DNA of 43,772 bases, from contig JABBAY010000120.1 of NCBI GenBank assembly GCA_018607725.1, forward strand, positions 1 through 43,772, given 5' to 3'. The notes under the pieces are model-generated. The model did no database searches. It saw only the letters and a list, made by a program, of their open reading frames with translations, and was not told the DNA's origin. A program made the position numbers and the translations under genes. Below are positions 24,890 to 33,449 of this stretch, piece by piece; the stretch's first letter is position 1, and every line of letters starts with the position of its first letter. The DNA is from K189A clade bacterium (GTDB taxonomy: Bacteria; Pseudomonadota; Gammaproteobacteria; Pseudomonadales; Azotimanducaceae).

Positions 24890-24951
24890 TCTCGAATCAA
24901 GCTCTCGAGTCAAGCTCTCGAATCAAACTCTCGACTCAAACTGAATCAAGC
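24890..24951. repeat. Tandem array of a 13-bp unit (four copies plus a partial)
   Basis: The unit TCTCGAATCAAGC occurs at 24890-24902, with variants at 24903-24915 (A to G), 24916-24928 (AAAC end), 24929-24941 (A to C, AAAC end) and a shortened TGAATCAAGC at 24942-24951. The array lies in the 123-bp gap between the convergent LpxR and lipoprotein genes. Its 13-bp period is not in phase with a codon. A role as a protein-binding or transcript-end element is possible but untested. Confidence 0.85.
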
Positions 24952-24963
24952 TCTGCCGGCAGA
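24952..24963. other. Perfect 12-bp palindrome next to the tandem array
   Basis: TCTGCCGGCAGA (24952-24963) reads the same on both strands and directly follows the tandem array. It has no loop and no T-tract, so termination is doubtful. It could be a site for a dimeric protein. Confidence 0.3.
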
Positions 24964-24995
24964 AATGATTGAATACTAATCACCAATAACGATGA

Positions 24996-26483
24996 TCATC
25001 TATAGTAGAACAAGCTCTCTAACAGGTCCGCTTCGTCAAAGTGCCGGCGACCAACAAACGCCGTTGCGTGATGCCCCCATTGACGCATTGCCCCGGCGGA
25101 TTCAATGCCCATCGGCCAAAGTAGCCAGCGTTCTAGGCGCCGACTCACTGGGATCAAGCCATCGTCAGCAAATAGGCTCTGACGTCTGCCATCAACGCTC
25201 AAACTGCGAAGTTCATTATAGTCATGCAGCACTAACGGCACGGAACTTTCGTGAACTGAGGCAGGTCTCGAATCAGAGTCGGTCTGGGCAGCTCGAAATG
25301 ATTGACTTTGCAGGCCCACTACGGAGTGCGTGCTGTGAGTCAACTGGATGATCACACGTTCGCGCAAGCCGTCGGGAATGTCTTTATTGTGCACCAGCAA
25401 TGGCTCCTGGAACGCCGTGTCAGGCTTGATTTTTAGCCGCTTATCAACGGGGAAAAATTGATGGAAGCAGCCACACTGATGGATACTGTCGTAGGCCAGC
25501 ACTTCGCCATTGGCCCGCAGCGTGACTCTCCAGATCAAACCGTCCAGCTGGCCGCCATAGAGATCCAGCTTGCCGCTCTTCGGTCGCTCGGAGAACCAAA
25601 TAAAGTAGTTCAGTTGCAATAAAATCTCATTTTGAAAGTGCGTGTAAGACGCCAACGTATACATCACCGGCTGCTGCTGATCGATATTGATTCGATTTGG
25701 CGTCTGCCAATTTACCCGACCGGGCTGATCACTGGCGCTGCGCGTATCAATCGCCCATCCCGGCGCGTAATGTTCCATCAGCGTCTGCAGCACTGCTGCA
25801 TCCAGTACCGGCAACCCTAGCGGGTTACTGGCCCGTGCGACCTGCAGCAGGCTGCTGATCTTTGCTGGATTAAGCCTTTGTTCTGTTAGAGAAGGCCGAT
25901 ACCAACGCGTCGAAGATGGCGGTAAGGCTCGCTGAAACTGGGCTCGAGACAGCGACTGCTCGGCCCGCAAGGGCGGCAACACAAACAATCGGGTAAGTGG
26001 ATACAGTCCAAAAATGCGCCGCCACAAATGATAATCGTCAGGAACCTTTTGTGAGGCCAAATCAAGCCCAACACCCTGTGCTGCCAGCGCTAATTGTTCA
26101 TTCAAGGTCTGCTTTGCGCACCGCTCGATTGCTTGACGTTCTTTACCAGGTAACGCCGGCCACAAGTTAGCCAGTTCAATCCGCCGTTGTTCCTGAGCCA
26201 GATGCCATGATTCTCGCAGCCAAAATTCTTTGGCTCCTAATGTATCGAGCTTTGGCACCAGGCCAATGAGAAACCGATTTACCGCAAACACGCCAAGGTC
26301 GTCTAGATTGTGAACCTGGGCGTCGCTGACACCCAGGGTTTTGCGAGTGGCCTGCCATTCGCTCAAGGTCTGGGCACAAGACTCGCTGACAGACAACACT
26401 AGGGGTTGGTGAGCACAGGCATTAAGAACGAGCAGGATCACGCCCAGCAGCCATAGGTGTTGCCACCGCTGACGGGCGCTCAC
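24996..26483 (-). CDS. Large predicted lipoprotein of unknown function
   Basis: I do not recognise this protein of about 495 residues. It has a lipoprotein signal WLLGVILLVLNAC, with the Cys acylated and Ala next. The N-terminal half is helical. In the C-terminal half a block about residues 290-380 (NEILLQLNYFIWFSERPKSG, then DLYGGQLDG, IWRVTLRANGEVLAYDS, HQCGCFHQFF) looks like a beta-sandwich or enzyme core with a Cys pair and several His. The end has HHATAFVGRRHFDEADLL. The frame is open to TTG 26522; I prefer GTG 26483 (AGG upstream), which gives a compact signal peptide. The gene follows the FAD oxidoreductase by only a few bases, so it may share its transcript. Confidence 0.75.
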   Translation of the reverse strand: MSARQRWQHLWLLGVILLVLNACAHQPLVLSVSESCAQTLSEWQATRKTLGVSDAQVHNLDDLGVFAVNRFLIGLVPKLDTLGAKEFWLRESWHLAQEQRRIELANLWPALPGKERQAIERCAKQTLNEQLALAAQGVGLDLASQKVPDDYHLWRRIFGLYPLTRLFVLPPLRAEQSLSRAQFQRALPPSSTRWYRPSLTEQRLNPAKISSLLQVARASNPLGLPVLDAAVLQTLMEHYAPGWAIDTRSASDQPGRVNWQTPNRINIDQQQPVMYTLASYTHFQNEILLQLNYFIWFSERPKSGKLDLYGGQLDGLIWRVTLRANGEVLAYDSIHQCGCFHQFFPVDKRLKIKPDTAFQEPLLVHNKDIPDGLRERVIIQLTHSTHSVVGLQSQSFRAAQTDSDSRPASVHESSVPLVLHDYNELRSLSVDGRRQSLFADDGLIPVSRRLERWLLWPMGIESAGAMRQWGHHATAFVGRRHFDEADLLESLFYYR

Positions 26484-26527
26484 ACTCGCCTGGAGGGCTA
26501 TGGAATGGCGTGGACAGGGCAACGGGG

Positions 26528-27904
26528 CTAGCCGACAAACTGATTAAACAAGCCGCCCCAGAATCGGGAGCGCTTACCGGTTTGAAATTCTTGCCGGTCA
26601 GCACGGTCACCGAACCATTGAATGGCGCCGGCACCCAGCCAACGAAATGGCTCCGGCTCCCAGCGCCGAGCAACATCATCTACCCAGGCTAGCTTCGTCA
26701 GCGCCGTATCCCGTCCCAGCGTCAGGTCAGCCAGGACACGTGCTGCCAGATTTGACGCCCCAACTCCCTCTCCCACATAACCCCCGGCACTGCCAATACC
26801 GGTTACGCGATCAAAGGTCACAAACGGTCGCCAGTGCCGTGGCACGCCCATGAGGCCACCCCAACGATGGGTAATGGCTGCACCCTGCAGTACCGGAAAC
26901 AACCCTTTCAAGTTGCGAGCGACATGGTCCAACATCGGATCTTGAGGATCAATCACCGCTTTACGCTTGGAGCCATAGTAGTAGCCCGCGCGGCCGCCGA
27001 AGGCCAGTCGATCATCCTGGGTTCTTTGACCATAAATCGTGACTCGCCGCGCGTCACCGAAAGTTTCTCGCTGTCGCAGGCCAATAGCATCCCAGACACT
27101 CTTTGACAGAGGTTCGGTGGCGACCATCATGGAATACAAAGGCAGCAGTTGGCGTTTTTGACCCTCGATAGAATCCGTATAGCCCTCAGTAGCCCGCAGA
27201 ATCTTCGCCGCTTTTACCACCCCACGACTGGTGACCAGCTCATGTTGATGAATACGACTCACCGCCGTCTGCTCATAGATACTCACGCCTCGATTGCGCA
27301 ATACTCGGCCAAGCCCTTTGACCAGATGCGCCGGATGAATACTGGCGCAATGGGGGGTGTACAGGGCGCCGTGATTAGGCTGCATGCCCACTCGCCGCTT
27401 CGATTCATCAGCATTGAGCCAGACAAAATCTTCGGCGTCAAAACCCTGGGCCTGGTGGGCTTTGATCCTTTGTTGCATTAAGGGTACATCGAAGTGCCGG
27501 GTTGCGACCGTCAAGGTACCGCCTTTCTTAAAATGACAATCAATCCCTTCCTTGGCGCAGACTTCGCCGATTTCATCCACGGTCTGTTGCATCGCGCGAG
27601 CAATAGCAAGTCCCTGGGCCGCGCGGGCTGGTTGAGCGAGCAGCTGATCGACGCCCATGGCGGTACCCATACACCAACCACCATTGCGACCGCTGGCACC
27701 AAAGCCGATGGTATTCGCCTCAAAAACCGCAATCGACAGCGATGGGGCAAGTTGGCTCAAGTAGTAGGCAGTCCAGAGTCCCGTATAACCGGCACCAACA
27801 ATGGCGATATCCACGTGCGCGGGTAGCGTCTCAACCGGGGCTGGCAGCAAGGACCCTGGCAGGGAATCGAACCAGAAGCTGCCGTTATCAAACTGTGCCT
27901 GCAT
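26528..27904 (-). CDS. FAD-dependent oxidoreductase (DadA/PuuB-type amine or amino-acid oxidase)
   Basis: The 458-residue protein has the DAO fold. VDIAIVGAGYTGLWTAYYL (31-49) is the FAD-binding Rossmann loop, FGASGRNGGW the second FAD contact, and a C-terminal GYVGEGVGASNLAARVLADL the conserved FAD-pyrophosphate loop of D-amino acid dehydrogenase/sarcosine oxidase/PuuB-like enzymes. These oxidise amines or amino acids and release H2O2 or pass electrons to a partner. Which amine is not visible. There is no signal peptide. GAGG precedes ATG 27904. It is 89 bp downstream of the Baeyer-Villiger-type monooxygenase on the same strand and 44 bp upstream of the preferred lipoprotein start. Confidence 0.9.
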   Translation of the reverse strand: MQAQFDNGSFWFDSLPGSLLPAPVETLPAHVDIAIVGAGYTGLWTAYYLSQLAPSLSIAVFEANTIGFGASGRNGGWCMGTAMGVDQLLAQPARAAQGLAIARAMQQTVDEIGEVCAKEGIDCHFKKGGTLTVATRHFDVPLMQQRIKAHQAQGFDAEDFVWLNADESKRRVGMQPNHGALYTPHCASIHPAHLVKGLGRVLRNRGVSIYEQTAVSRIHQHELVTSRGVVKAAKILRATEGYTDSIEGQKRQLLPLYSMMVATEPLSKSVWDAIGLRQRETFGDARRVTIYGQRTQDDRLAFGGRAGYYYGSKRKAVIDPQDPMLDHVARNLKGLFPVLQGAAITHRWGGLMGVPRHWRPFVTFDRVTGIGSAGGYVGEGVGASNLAARVLADLTLGRDTALTKLAWVDDVARRWEPEPFRWLGAGAIQWFGDRADRQEFQTGKRSRFWGGLFNQFVG

Positions 27905-27993
27905 ATCATGGCCTCGTGGGGTTTTGTATCAACATATCCCAAAGGCACTCAGCCTGCCAGTCCACGGTCACTGTCGTCAACCATGCGCAGCCG

Positions 27994-29499
27994 CTATCGG
28001 TACTTGAACACGGCATCCTCAAGGTCGATCTTCGGTAATTCATCTTTCTCGCGCCAGTAGTCCTGAGTATGCTGCCACTCTGGCTTATCACCGCGCTTTG
28101 GCATCAGGTGCATCGATCGTAGCAGATAGCCTGGGTTAAAATTTTCCGGATCGATCCATTCACGCAAGGGCATATCTGCATCCTCAGGTCGCAGTGCCGG
28201 AACGACAGACTGATAACCTTTGTCCGCCATGAAGTTCAGCAAGCGACAGACGAAGTCGGCGATAATATCTACCCGTAACGTCCAGCTGGCGCGGAAATAA
28301 CCAAAAATCCAGACCATATTGGGCACACCGGTAAACATCATGCCCCGATAGGTGACCGTCTCAGCGAAATCCACTGGCTGGTCATCCACTGAGAAGTTAA
28401 TGCCACCTAACACACTGAGGTTGAAACCCGTCGCAGTCGCGATAATGTCAGCTTCTAATTCTTCGCCAGACTTCAGCAGAATACCTTTTTCCGTGAAGCG
28501 CTCAATTTCATCAGTGACAATGGAAACCTTGCCCGCCGCAATTCCCTGAAAAATGTCACCATTAGGGACGAACGCAATCCGCTGCCGCCAGGGTCGGTAG
28601 GTTGGCGTGAAATGTTTCTCGATGTCATATTGATCGCCAAGGAAGGCGCGTACGCCACTCAGCAGTTCGGCTTTGACCACTTCGGGCTCTGCAAAGGCGC
28701 GACGGGTGAATTCCGCCTGATTGCGCAGGATCTGGCGCCGCGCAATTTCATGAATCCAGGTCTCGTCAACTTCCAGTTCCCGCAGCGTATCAGCCAGTTC
28801 ATTTTCATTGACGCCAGGAATAAAGTAGGTAGGTGAACGCTGCAGCACCGTGACATGACTGCAATCAGCGGCGATAGCCGGCGCCAGCGTGGCCGCTGTG
28901 GCGCCCGAACCGATAATCAAAACATGCTTGCCGCTGTACTCCAGGTCTTCTGGCCAAGTCTGAGGATGGACAATCCGGCCCTTAAACTCGTCCATGCCCT
29001 GCCATGCCGGCGTATAGCCTTTGGCATGTTCATAATAGCCTTGACACATCCAAAGAAAATTTGAGGTAAAGCGCACGGCCTCTCCGGTATCTTTGCGCGT
29101 GCCCTCCAGCGTCCAGCGCTGTTTCTCGCTAGACCAGTTTGCGACAGAGATATGGTGTTGGTAGCGAATATGCGCGTCGAGCTTGTTGTCTTCGATCACC
29201 TCACCCATATAACTGAGTATTTCATCACGGGTCGCTATCGGCGCACCGACCCAAGGCTTGAACCGATACCCAAAGGTGTAAAGGTCACTGTCGGAACGGA
29301 TGCCGGGGTAGCGGTGCATCTGCCAGGTACCGCCAAAGCTCTCCAAGCCTTCGACGACCAGAAAGGTCTGATCTGGGCACTGGTCTTGCAAATGATAGGC
29401 CGCACCGATGCCAGAAATACCAGCCCCCACCACGAGTACATCAAAATGCTCGACTGCGGGTTGTAGCGCACTTGCTAGCTGCTTCTTTGCTTCGCTCAT
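27994..29499 (-). CDS. Flavin-containing monooxygenase, Baeyer-Villiger type
   Basis: The 501-residue protein has two Rossmann motifs, GAGISG (25-30) for FAD and GSGATA (197-202) for NADPH, with the type I Baeyer-Villiger fingerprint FKGRIVHPQTWP (172-183) between them. This fingerprint distinguishes BVMOs from plain FMOs. These enzymes insert oxygen next to a ketone to form an ester or lactone, a step in ring opening of cyclic ketones, terpenes and steroids. The substrate cannot be read. ATG 29499 starts just before the FAD strand; an open upstream frame to 29574 would add 25 odd residues. It lies between the CoA transferase and FAD oxidoreductase genes. Confidence 0.93.
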   Translation of the reverse strand: MSEAKKQLASALQPAVEHFDVLVVGAGISGIGAAYHLQDQCPDQTFLVVEGLESFGGTWQMHRYPGIRSDSDLYTFGYRFKPWVGAPIATRDEILSYMGEVIEDNKLDAHIRYQHHISVANWSSEKQRWTLEGTRKDTGEAVRFTSNFLWMCQGYYEHAKGYTPAWQGMDEFKGRIVHPQTWPEDLEYSGKHVLIIGSGATAATLAPAIAADCSHVTVLQRSPTYFIPGVNENELADTLRELEVDETWIHEIARRQILRNQAEFTRRAFAEPEVVKAELLSGVRAFLGDQYDIEKHFTPTYRPWRQRIAFVPNGDIFQGIAAGKVSIVTDEIERFTEKGILLKSGEELEADIIATATGFNLSVLGGINFSVDDQPVDFAETVTYRGMMFTGVPNMVWIFGYFRASWTLRVDIIADFVCRLLNFMADKGYQSVVPALRPEDADMPLREWIDPENFNPGYLLRSMHLMPKRGDKPEWQHTQDYWREKDELPKIDLEDAVFKYR

Positions 29500-29653
29500 A
29501 TCACGGGTCACACAGTGGTTGATGGATAAGTCCACTGTGCCGCAGCGCGCCATCGTGACATTGACGCACGTCAAAGTGCTGCGGAAAACCAGCCATGATT
29601 ATGCCAGACCACCCTCGGCCTGCGGCGATTAGGCGCGGCGCTATTGGGCCTGG

Positions 29654-30832
29654 CTACTGAGCATCCAGTAGTGCTGCATCGAACTGCAAAACGCCGCGTC
29701 TCAGCAGGTCTGTAACATCGCTGGCATCCATTGCCAGCCAATCTGCCAGTACCGCCTGATTATGCTCGCCACGATGAGGGGCCGGTCCGCGCACGCCACT
29801 CTTGGCCGCCGAGAATCGATAAGGTGACTGCGTAATAGGTCGGGTACCACCGGCACGATCATCGATCTGAACAATACTGCCGCGCTCATGGATGCTTGTC
29901 TGATCTTGGATATCTGCCGGATCGCGCACCAGACCCCAGGCAATGTTCATCTCACGCATCACGCGACTGAAATGCTCGCCATCGGTCAATTCTCGAAAAA
30001 ATGCCTGGGCGACCTGCTTCCGCAGGGCAATTTTTTCCGCCAGCGCCATATTAGCTGTGGTGGGATCAACAACACCCTGGCTACTCGTCAACAGCTTCCA
30101 CAACAAACGAAAGTCAGTGGACAACAATACCGGCCCCAGTGGCGAATCCCAGACGGCATTAGGGAGTGGCGCTGTGTCGTGGGAATCTTCTAGATCATAT
30201 TGCAACTGATCATCGGTAGCCGTAGTCGCGTCAACCATGGCAATATCGATATGCTGCCCCAGCCCGGTACGCTCGCGCAGAATCACTGCCGCCAGAACGC
30301 CAACCAAACCATGAAGCGAGGCATTCGTGTCGGCTACCGACAAGGGTAGATCACTATAGGGTGCGGCATTGCGTTCCGCATGGCGATGCAGCAGTCCGAT
30401 CTCAGCATGCACAACCGGTGCATACGCCGGCCGGCGCAATTCAGCACCCTGATGACCAAAACCAGAAATCGACAGCATGATTAAGCGGGGATTAATGACC
30501 TTCAACGTCTCATAACTAATACCCAGCCGCTGCATGACATCCGGCCGGTAATTTTCAATCAGGATATCGGCTTGCGCCACCAGGTCACAGACCAGCTGCA
30601 CCGCCCCCTCGGCCCGCAAATCCAGGCAAATATTCCGCTTACCCGCATTCTGCTGATGGTAATAGCCCGGAACCCCGCCAATGACGCGCCCCCAGTGACG
30701 GGTCACATCCCCTTCGGGCGGCTCCACCTTGACCACCTCAGCCCCCAGGTCGCTGAGCATTCGACCCGCAAAAGGACCCGACAGCACCCTGGAGAAATCG
30801 AGCACTTTTAAACCGGACAAGGGGTAATCCAT
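29654..30832 (-). CDS. CaiB/BaiF family (class III) CoA transferase
   Basis: The 392-residue protein is a second class III CoA transferase. LKVLDFSRVLSGPFAGRMLSD gives the N-terminal core (as the segment 8-28), NAGKRNICLDLR follows at 62-73, and D168 in SVADTNASLHG is the expected catalytic aspartate. It shares only family-level motifs with the gene at 14471-15631, so the two likely serve different acids. It heads the minus-strand run that continues into the BVMO, and it is divergent from the crotonase gene with a 167-bp gap. The ATG at 30832 has no strong ribosome-binding site. A carboxylic acid product of the BVMO route could be its substrate, by inference. Confidence 0.9.
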   Translation of the reverse strand: MDYPLSGLKVLDFSRVLSGPFAGRMLSDLGAEVVKVEPPEGDVTRHWGRVIGGVPGYYHQQNAGKRNICLDLRAEGAVQLVCDLVAQADILIENYRPDVMQRLGISYETLKVINPRLIMLSISGFGHQGAELRRPAYAPVVHAEIGLLHRHAERNAAPYSDLPLSVADTNASLHGLVGVLAAVILRERTGLGQHIDIAMVDATTATDDQLQYDLEDSHDTAPLPNAVWDSPLGPVLLSTDFRLLWKLLTSSQGVVDPTTANMALAEKIALRKQVAQAFFRELTDGEHFSRVMREMNIAWGLVRDPADIQDQTSIHERGSIVQIDDRAGGTRPITQSPYRFSAAKSGVRGPAPHRGEHNQAVLADWLAMDASDVTDLLRRGVLQFDAALLDAQ

Positions 30833-30999
30833 GATGATTCACCATTGGGAGTATTGAAGGACCAGCATAGGAAATTCTTCCTGAAATAGCGATAGCGTCA
30901 TCCAGATGCCAGTTTGTGGTGATCTGTACTTTCCGGCAAAGAACCCGTTTAATGCTTGTCAGAAACCTTTGAATCGCCATGTCACATCTGGAGAACAAC

Positions 31000-31830
31000 A
31001 TGGAAAACCGTGTACTTATTGATATTCAAGACCACGTCGCGCACGTTCGTTTAAATCGCCCGGACAAGATGAACGCCCTGGATGACGCCATGTTTGCGGC
31101 CATCGTTGATGCCGGCGAGCAACTCAAGGCGAACAAAGACATCCGTGCCGTGGTGTTGTCTGGTGAGGGCCGGGCCTTCTGTGCTGGACTGGATATGGGT
31201 AATTTCGCGAATATGGCATCCGGCAAACCCGATGACGCGACAGCGAAGTCAGAGACCGCGAACGATGCCGTGGGCCGGCTCGAGCGTCGCACCCATGGCC
31301 TGGCGAATCGCGCCCAGTACACCAGCTGGGTCTGGCGTGAGTTACCGGTGCCTGTGATCGCGGCACTGCATGGCGTGGCCTTTGGTGGCGGCTGTCAGAT
31401 CAGCATTGGTGCGGATATGCGCTACGCTGCACCTGGCACAAAAATTTGCATTATGGAGATGCGCTGGGGCCTAGTGCCCGATATGGGCGCCACCCCTTAC
31501 CTACCCCATTTGCTCCGTGACGATGTACTCCGTGAGTTGACCTACACCAACCGCATCATCGAGGCGGATGAAGCTCAGGCCCTCGGCCTCGTCACCCGAG
31601 TCGTCATCAACCCCATCGAAGCGGCGTTACAAACTGCCGCTGAGATCGCTTCCAGAAACCCAGAAGCGGTGCGCGCTGCCAAGCGAATTTTGAACAATGC
31701 GCCATTCCAGACCCCCCAAGAAATTCTATTAGCCGAGTCTCGAGAACAGGACCAGATTATCGGCAAACCTAATCAGGTTGAGGCAGTCATGGCTAATATG
31801 GAGAAGCGGGCGCCTCACTTCCAGAGTTAA
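31000..31830 (+). CDS. Crotonase/enoyl-CoA hydratase family protein
   Basis: The 276-residue protein is a crotonase. The CoA/oxyanion motifs are RAFCAGLDMG (58-67) and HGVAFGGGCQ (124-133), and MEMRWGLVPDMG lies at 152-163. By alignment with rat hydratase, E153 takes the place of catalytic E164 while the other catalytic Glu (E144) is replaced by Gln133. The GGGCQ plus RWGLVPDM combination is a recognisable crotonase subgroup. The missing second Glu makes an ordinary hydratase mechanism uncertain: isomerase or other chemistry is possible. I chose ATG 31000 because GGAG lies about ten bases upstream; the frame is open to 30979. Confidence 0.9.
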   Translation: MENRVLIDIQDHVAHVRLNRPDKMNALDDAMFAAIVDAGEQLKANKDIRAVVLSGEGRAFCAGLDMGNFANMASGKPDDATAKSETANDAVGRLERRTHGLANRAQYTSWVWRELPVPVIAALHGVAFGGGCQISIGADMRYAAPGTKICIMEMRWGLVPDMGATPYLPHLLRDDVLRELTYTNRIIEADEAQALGLVTRVVINPIEAALQTAAEIASRNPEAVRAAKRILNNAPFQTPQEILLAESREQDQIIGKPNQVEAVMANMEKRAPHFQS

Positions 31831-31856
31831 ACCAGACGCCAGAGCTCGACACTGAA

Positions 31857-31900
31857 CCCCAGTGCTTAGACACGGAAATAGTGCTGCCTAAGCACTGGGG
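31857..31900. terminator. Perfect 13-bp-stem hairpin after the crotonase gene
   Basis: CCCCAGTGCTTAG (31857-31869) is the exact reverse complement of CTAAGCACTGGGG (31888-31900), with an 18-nt loop. It sits 27 bp after the crotonase stop and about 110 bp after the stop of the convergent 6-phosphogluconate dehydrogenase, so it may end both transcripts. No T-tract follows, so it may instead protect mRNA ends. The right arm is part of the first copy of the adjacent tandem array. Confidence 0.5.
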
Positions 31901-31941
31901 ATAAGCACTGGGGATAAGCACTGGGAATAAGCACTGGAGAT
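31890..31941. repeat. Tandem array of a 13-bp unit (four copies)
   Basis: AAGCACTGGGGAT is repeated at 31890-31902, 31903-31915, 31916-31928 (G to A) and 31929-31941 (G to A). The unit differs from that of the array at 24890, but the period is the same. The first copy is the right arm of the hairpin at 31857-31900, so each copy could pair with the single left arm. The array lies between the convergent crotonase and 6-phosphogluconate dehydrogenase genes. Confidence 0.85.
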
Positions 31942-32009
31942 TGCTGCGCAGTGTTTTATCTGAAGATCTCTACGAGTCCCGCACCAAGAATTCAGAGTTT
32001 TATCGACAA

Positions 32010-33449
32010 TCAGGGCTGACCATCTAACTTCGGGTTGCGCTTGCCCGCCCAGTCGGTATGAAACATTTGTCCTCTGGGCCGATCGGTACGTTCATAGGTA
32101 TGGGCGCCAAAGTAGTCTCGTTGAGCCTGAAGAAGATTGGCTGGTAAACTGGCACTGCGATATCCGTCGTAGTAGGCCAGTGCCGCTGAAAAACCTGGCG
32201 TTGGAATACCCATCTCTGCGGCTTTCCCTACCACTTTGCGCCAGCCCGATTGAGCTTGATTGATCGCATCGCGAAAAAACTCATCCAACAATAGATTCTC
32301 AAGGGCCGGATTATTATCAAAGGCCCGCTTGATATCACCCAAAAACGCACTGCGAATAATGCAACCGCCGCGCCAAAGCAATGAAATAGAACCGTAATTC
32401 AACTGCCAGCCATACTCTTTGGCCGCCTCTCGCATCAGCATATAACCTTGGGCGTAGGACATGATCTTGGCGGCATACAGTGCGTCGTGCAGATAGGCCG
32501 TAAATTCTTCGGCCTCACCAACCAATACCCCATTCGGGCCATGGAGAAATTCCGCCGCCTTGAGCCGCTCCTCTTTCATGGCAGACAAACATCGGGCAAA
32601 TACCGATTCGCCTATCAGGGTCAACGGAATACCCAACTCCAGCGCATTGATTCCAGCCCATTTGCCTGTACCTTTTTGTCCCGCACGATCGAGAATGCGT
32701 ACCAGGGTCGGGCCTTCATCATCGACAAAATCGAGTATCTTCGCCGTAATCTCAATCAGGTAGGAATCCAGTACGCCCGTATTCCAGCGACCAAACACCG
32801 CCGCCATCTGCACCTGGCTCAGGCCCATACCGCGCCGCATAAAATCATAGGCTTCACCTATCAGCTGCATATCGCCGTACTCAATACCGTTATGTACCAT
32901 CTTGACGTAATGACCGGCGCCACCAGAGCCGATCCAGTCACAGCAGGGCTGATCATCGACTCGAGCGGCAATTGCCTGAAATATCTCTTGCACCTGTGGC
33001 CAGGCGTCAGGGTTACCTCCGGGCATGATACTGGGACCCAGGCGAGCCCCTTCTTCACCCCCGGAGATACCGGTACCGACGTAAAGAATGCCCTGACTGG
33101 CCAGTTCCAGAGCACGGCGACTCGTGTTGGTGAACAGTTCATTGCCACCATCGATCAAAATGTCGCCTGGGCTGAGATGCGGTAATAATTGCTCGATCAA
33201 AGAATCCACTGCGTCACCAGCCTTCACCATCATCATCACCCGCCGGGGCAATCGAAGACCGGCAACCAGGTTTTCAATCGAGTGAGCGCCGATAATTTTC
33301 GTACCCTTGGCACTACCCGCGAGAAATTCATCCACTCTCGTGACGGAGCGATTGAACACAGCAACCGTGAAGCCATGATCATTCATATTGAGTGCGAGGT
33401 TCTGCCCCATCACAGCCAGACCGATCAGGCCAATATCGACTTTCAACAT
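32010..33449 (-). CDS. gnd: 6-phosphogluconate dehydrogenase, decarboxylating
   Basis: The 479-residue protein is a full-length decarboxylating 6-phosphogluconate dehydrogenase, which oxidises 6-phosphogluconate to ribulose 5-phosphate and CO2 in the pentose phosphate pathway. The N terminus IGLIGLAVMGQNLALNMN holds the NADP Rossmann loop, GGEEGARLGPSIMPGG the substrate/cofactor region, and GAGHYVKMVHNGIEYGDMQ the catalytic Lys and the substrate-binding HNGIEY. The C-terminal tail ending HTDWAGK is normal. It is isolated from zwf or pgl, and the nearest pathway partners are not in the window. AGGA precedes ATG 33449. Some cytoplasmic NADPH for the monooxygenases could come from this enzyme, by inference. 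Confidence 0.95.
   Translation of the reverse strand: MLKVDIGLIGLAVMGQNLALNMNDHGFTVAVFNRSVTRVDEFLAGSAKGTKIIGAHSIENLVAGLRLPRRVMMMVKAGDAVDSLIEQLLPHLSPGDILIDGGNELFTNTSRRALELASQGILYVGTGISGGEEGARLGPSIMPGGNPDAWPQVQEIFQAIAARVDDQPCCDWIGSGGAGHYVKMVHNGIEYGDMQLIGEAYDFMRRGMGLSQVQMAAVFGRWNTGVLDSYLIEITAKILDFVDDEGPTLVRILDRAGQKGTGKWAGINALELGIPLTLIGESVFARCLSAMKEERLKAAEFLHGPNGVLVGEAEEFTAYLHDALYAAKIMSYAQGYMLMREAAKEYGWQLNYGSISLLWRGGCIIRSAFLGDIKRAFDNNPALENLLLDEFFRDAINQAQSGWRKVVGKAAEMGIPTPGFSAALAYYDGYRSASLPANLLQAQRDYFGAHTYERTDRPRGQMFHTDWAGKRNPKLDGQP

Noticed and set aside
24890..31941. CRISPR array for the two repeat regions
   Set aside because: The units are 13 bp, directly tandem without spacers, and no cas gene is present.
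32448..33185. 245-codon plus-strand frame antisense to gnd
   Set aside because: The opposite strand encodes a full 6-phosphogluconate dehydrogenase; the frame has no motif or ribosome-binding site.
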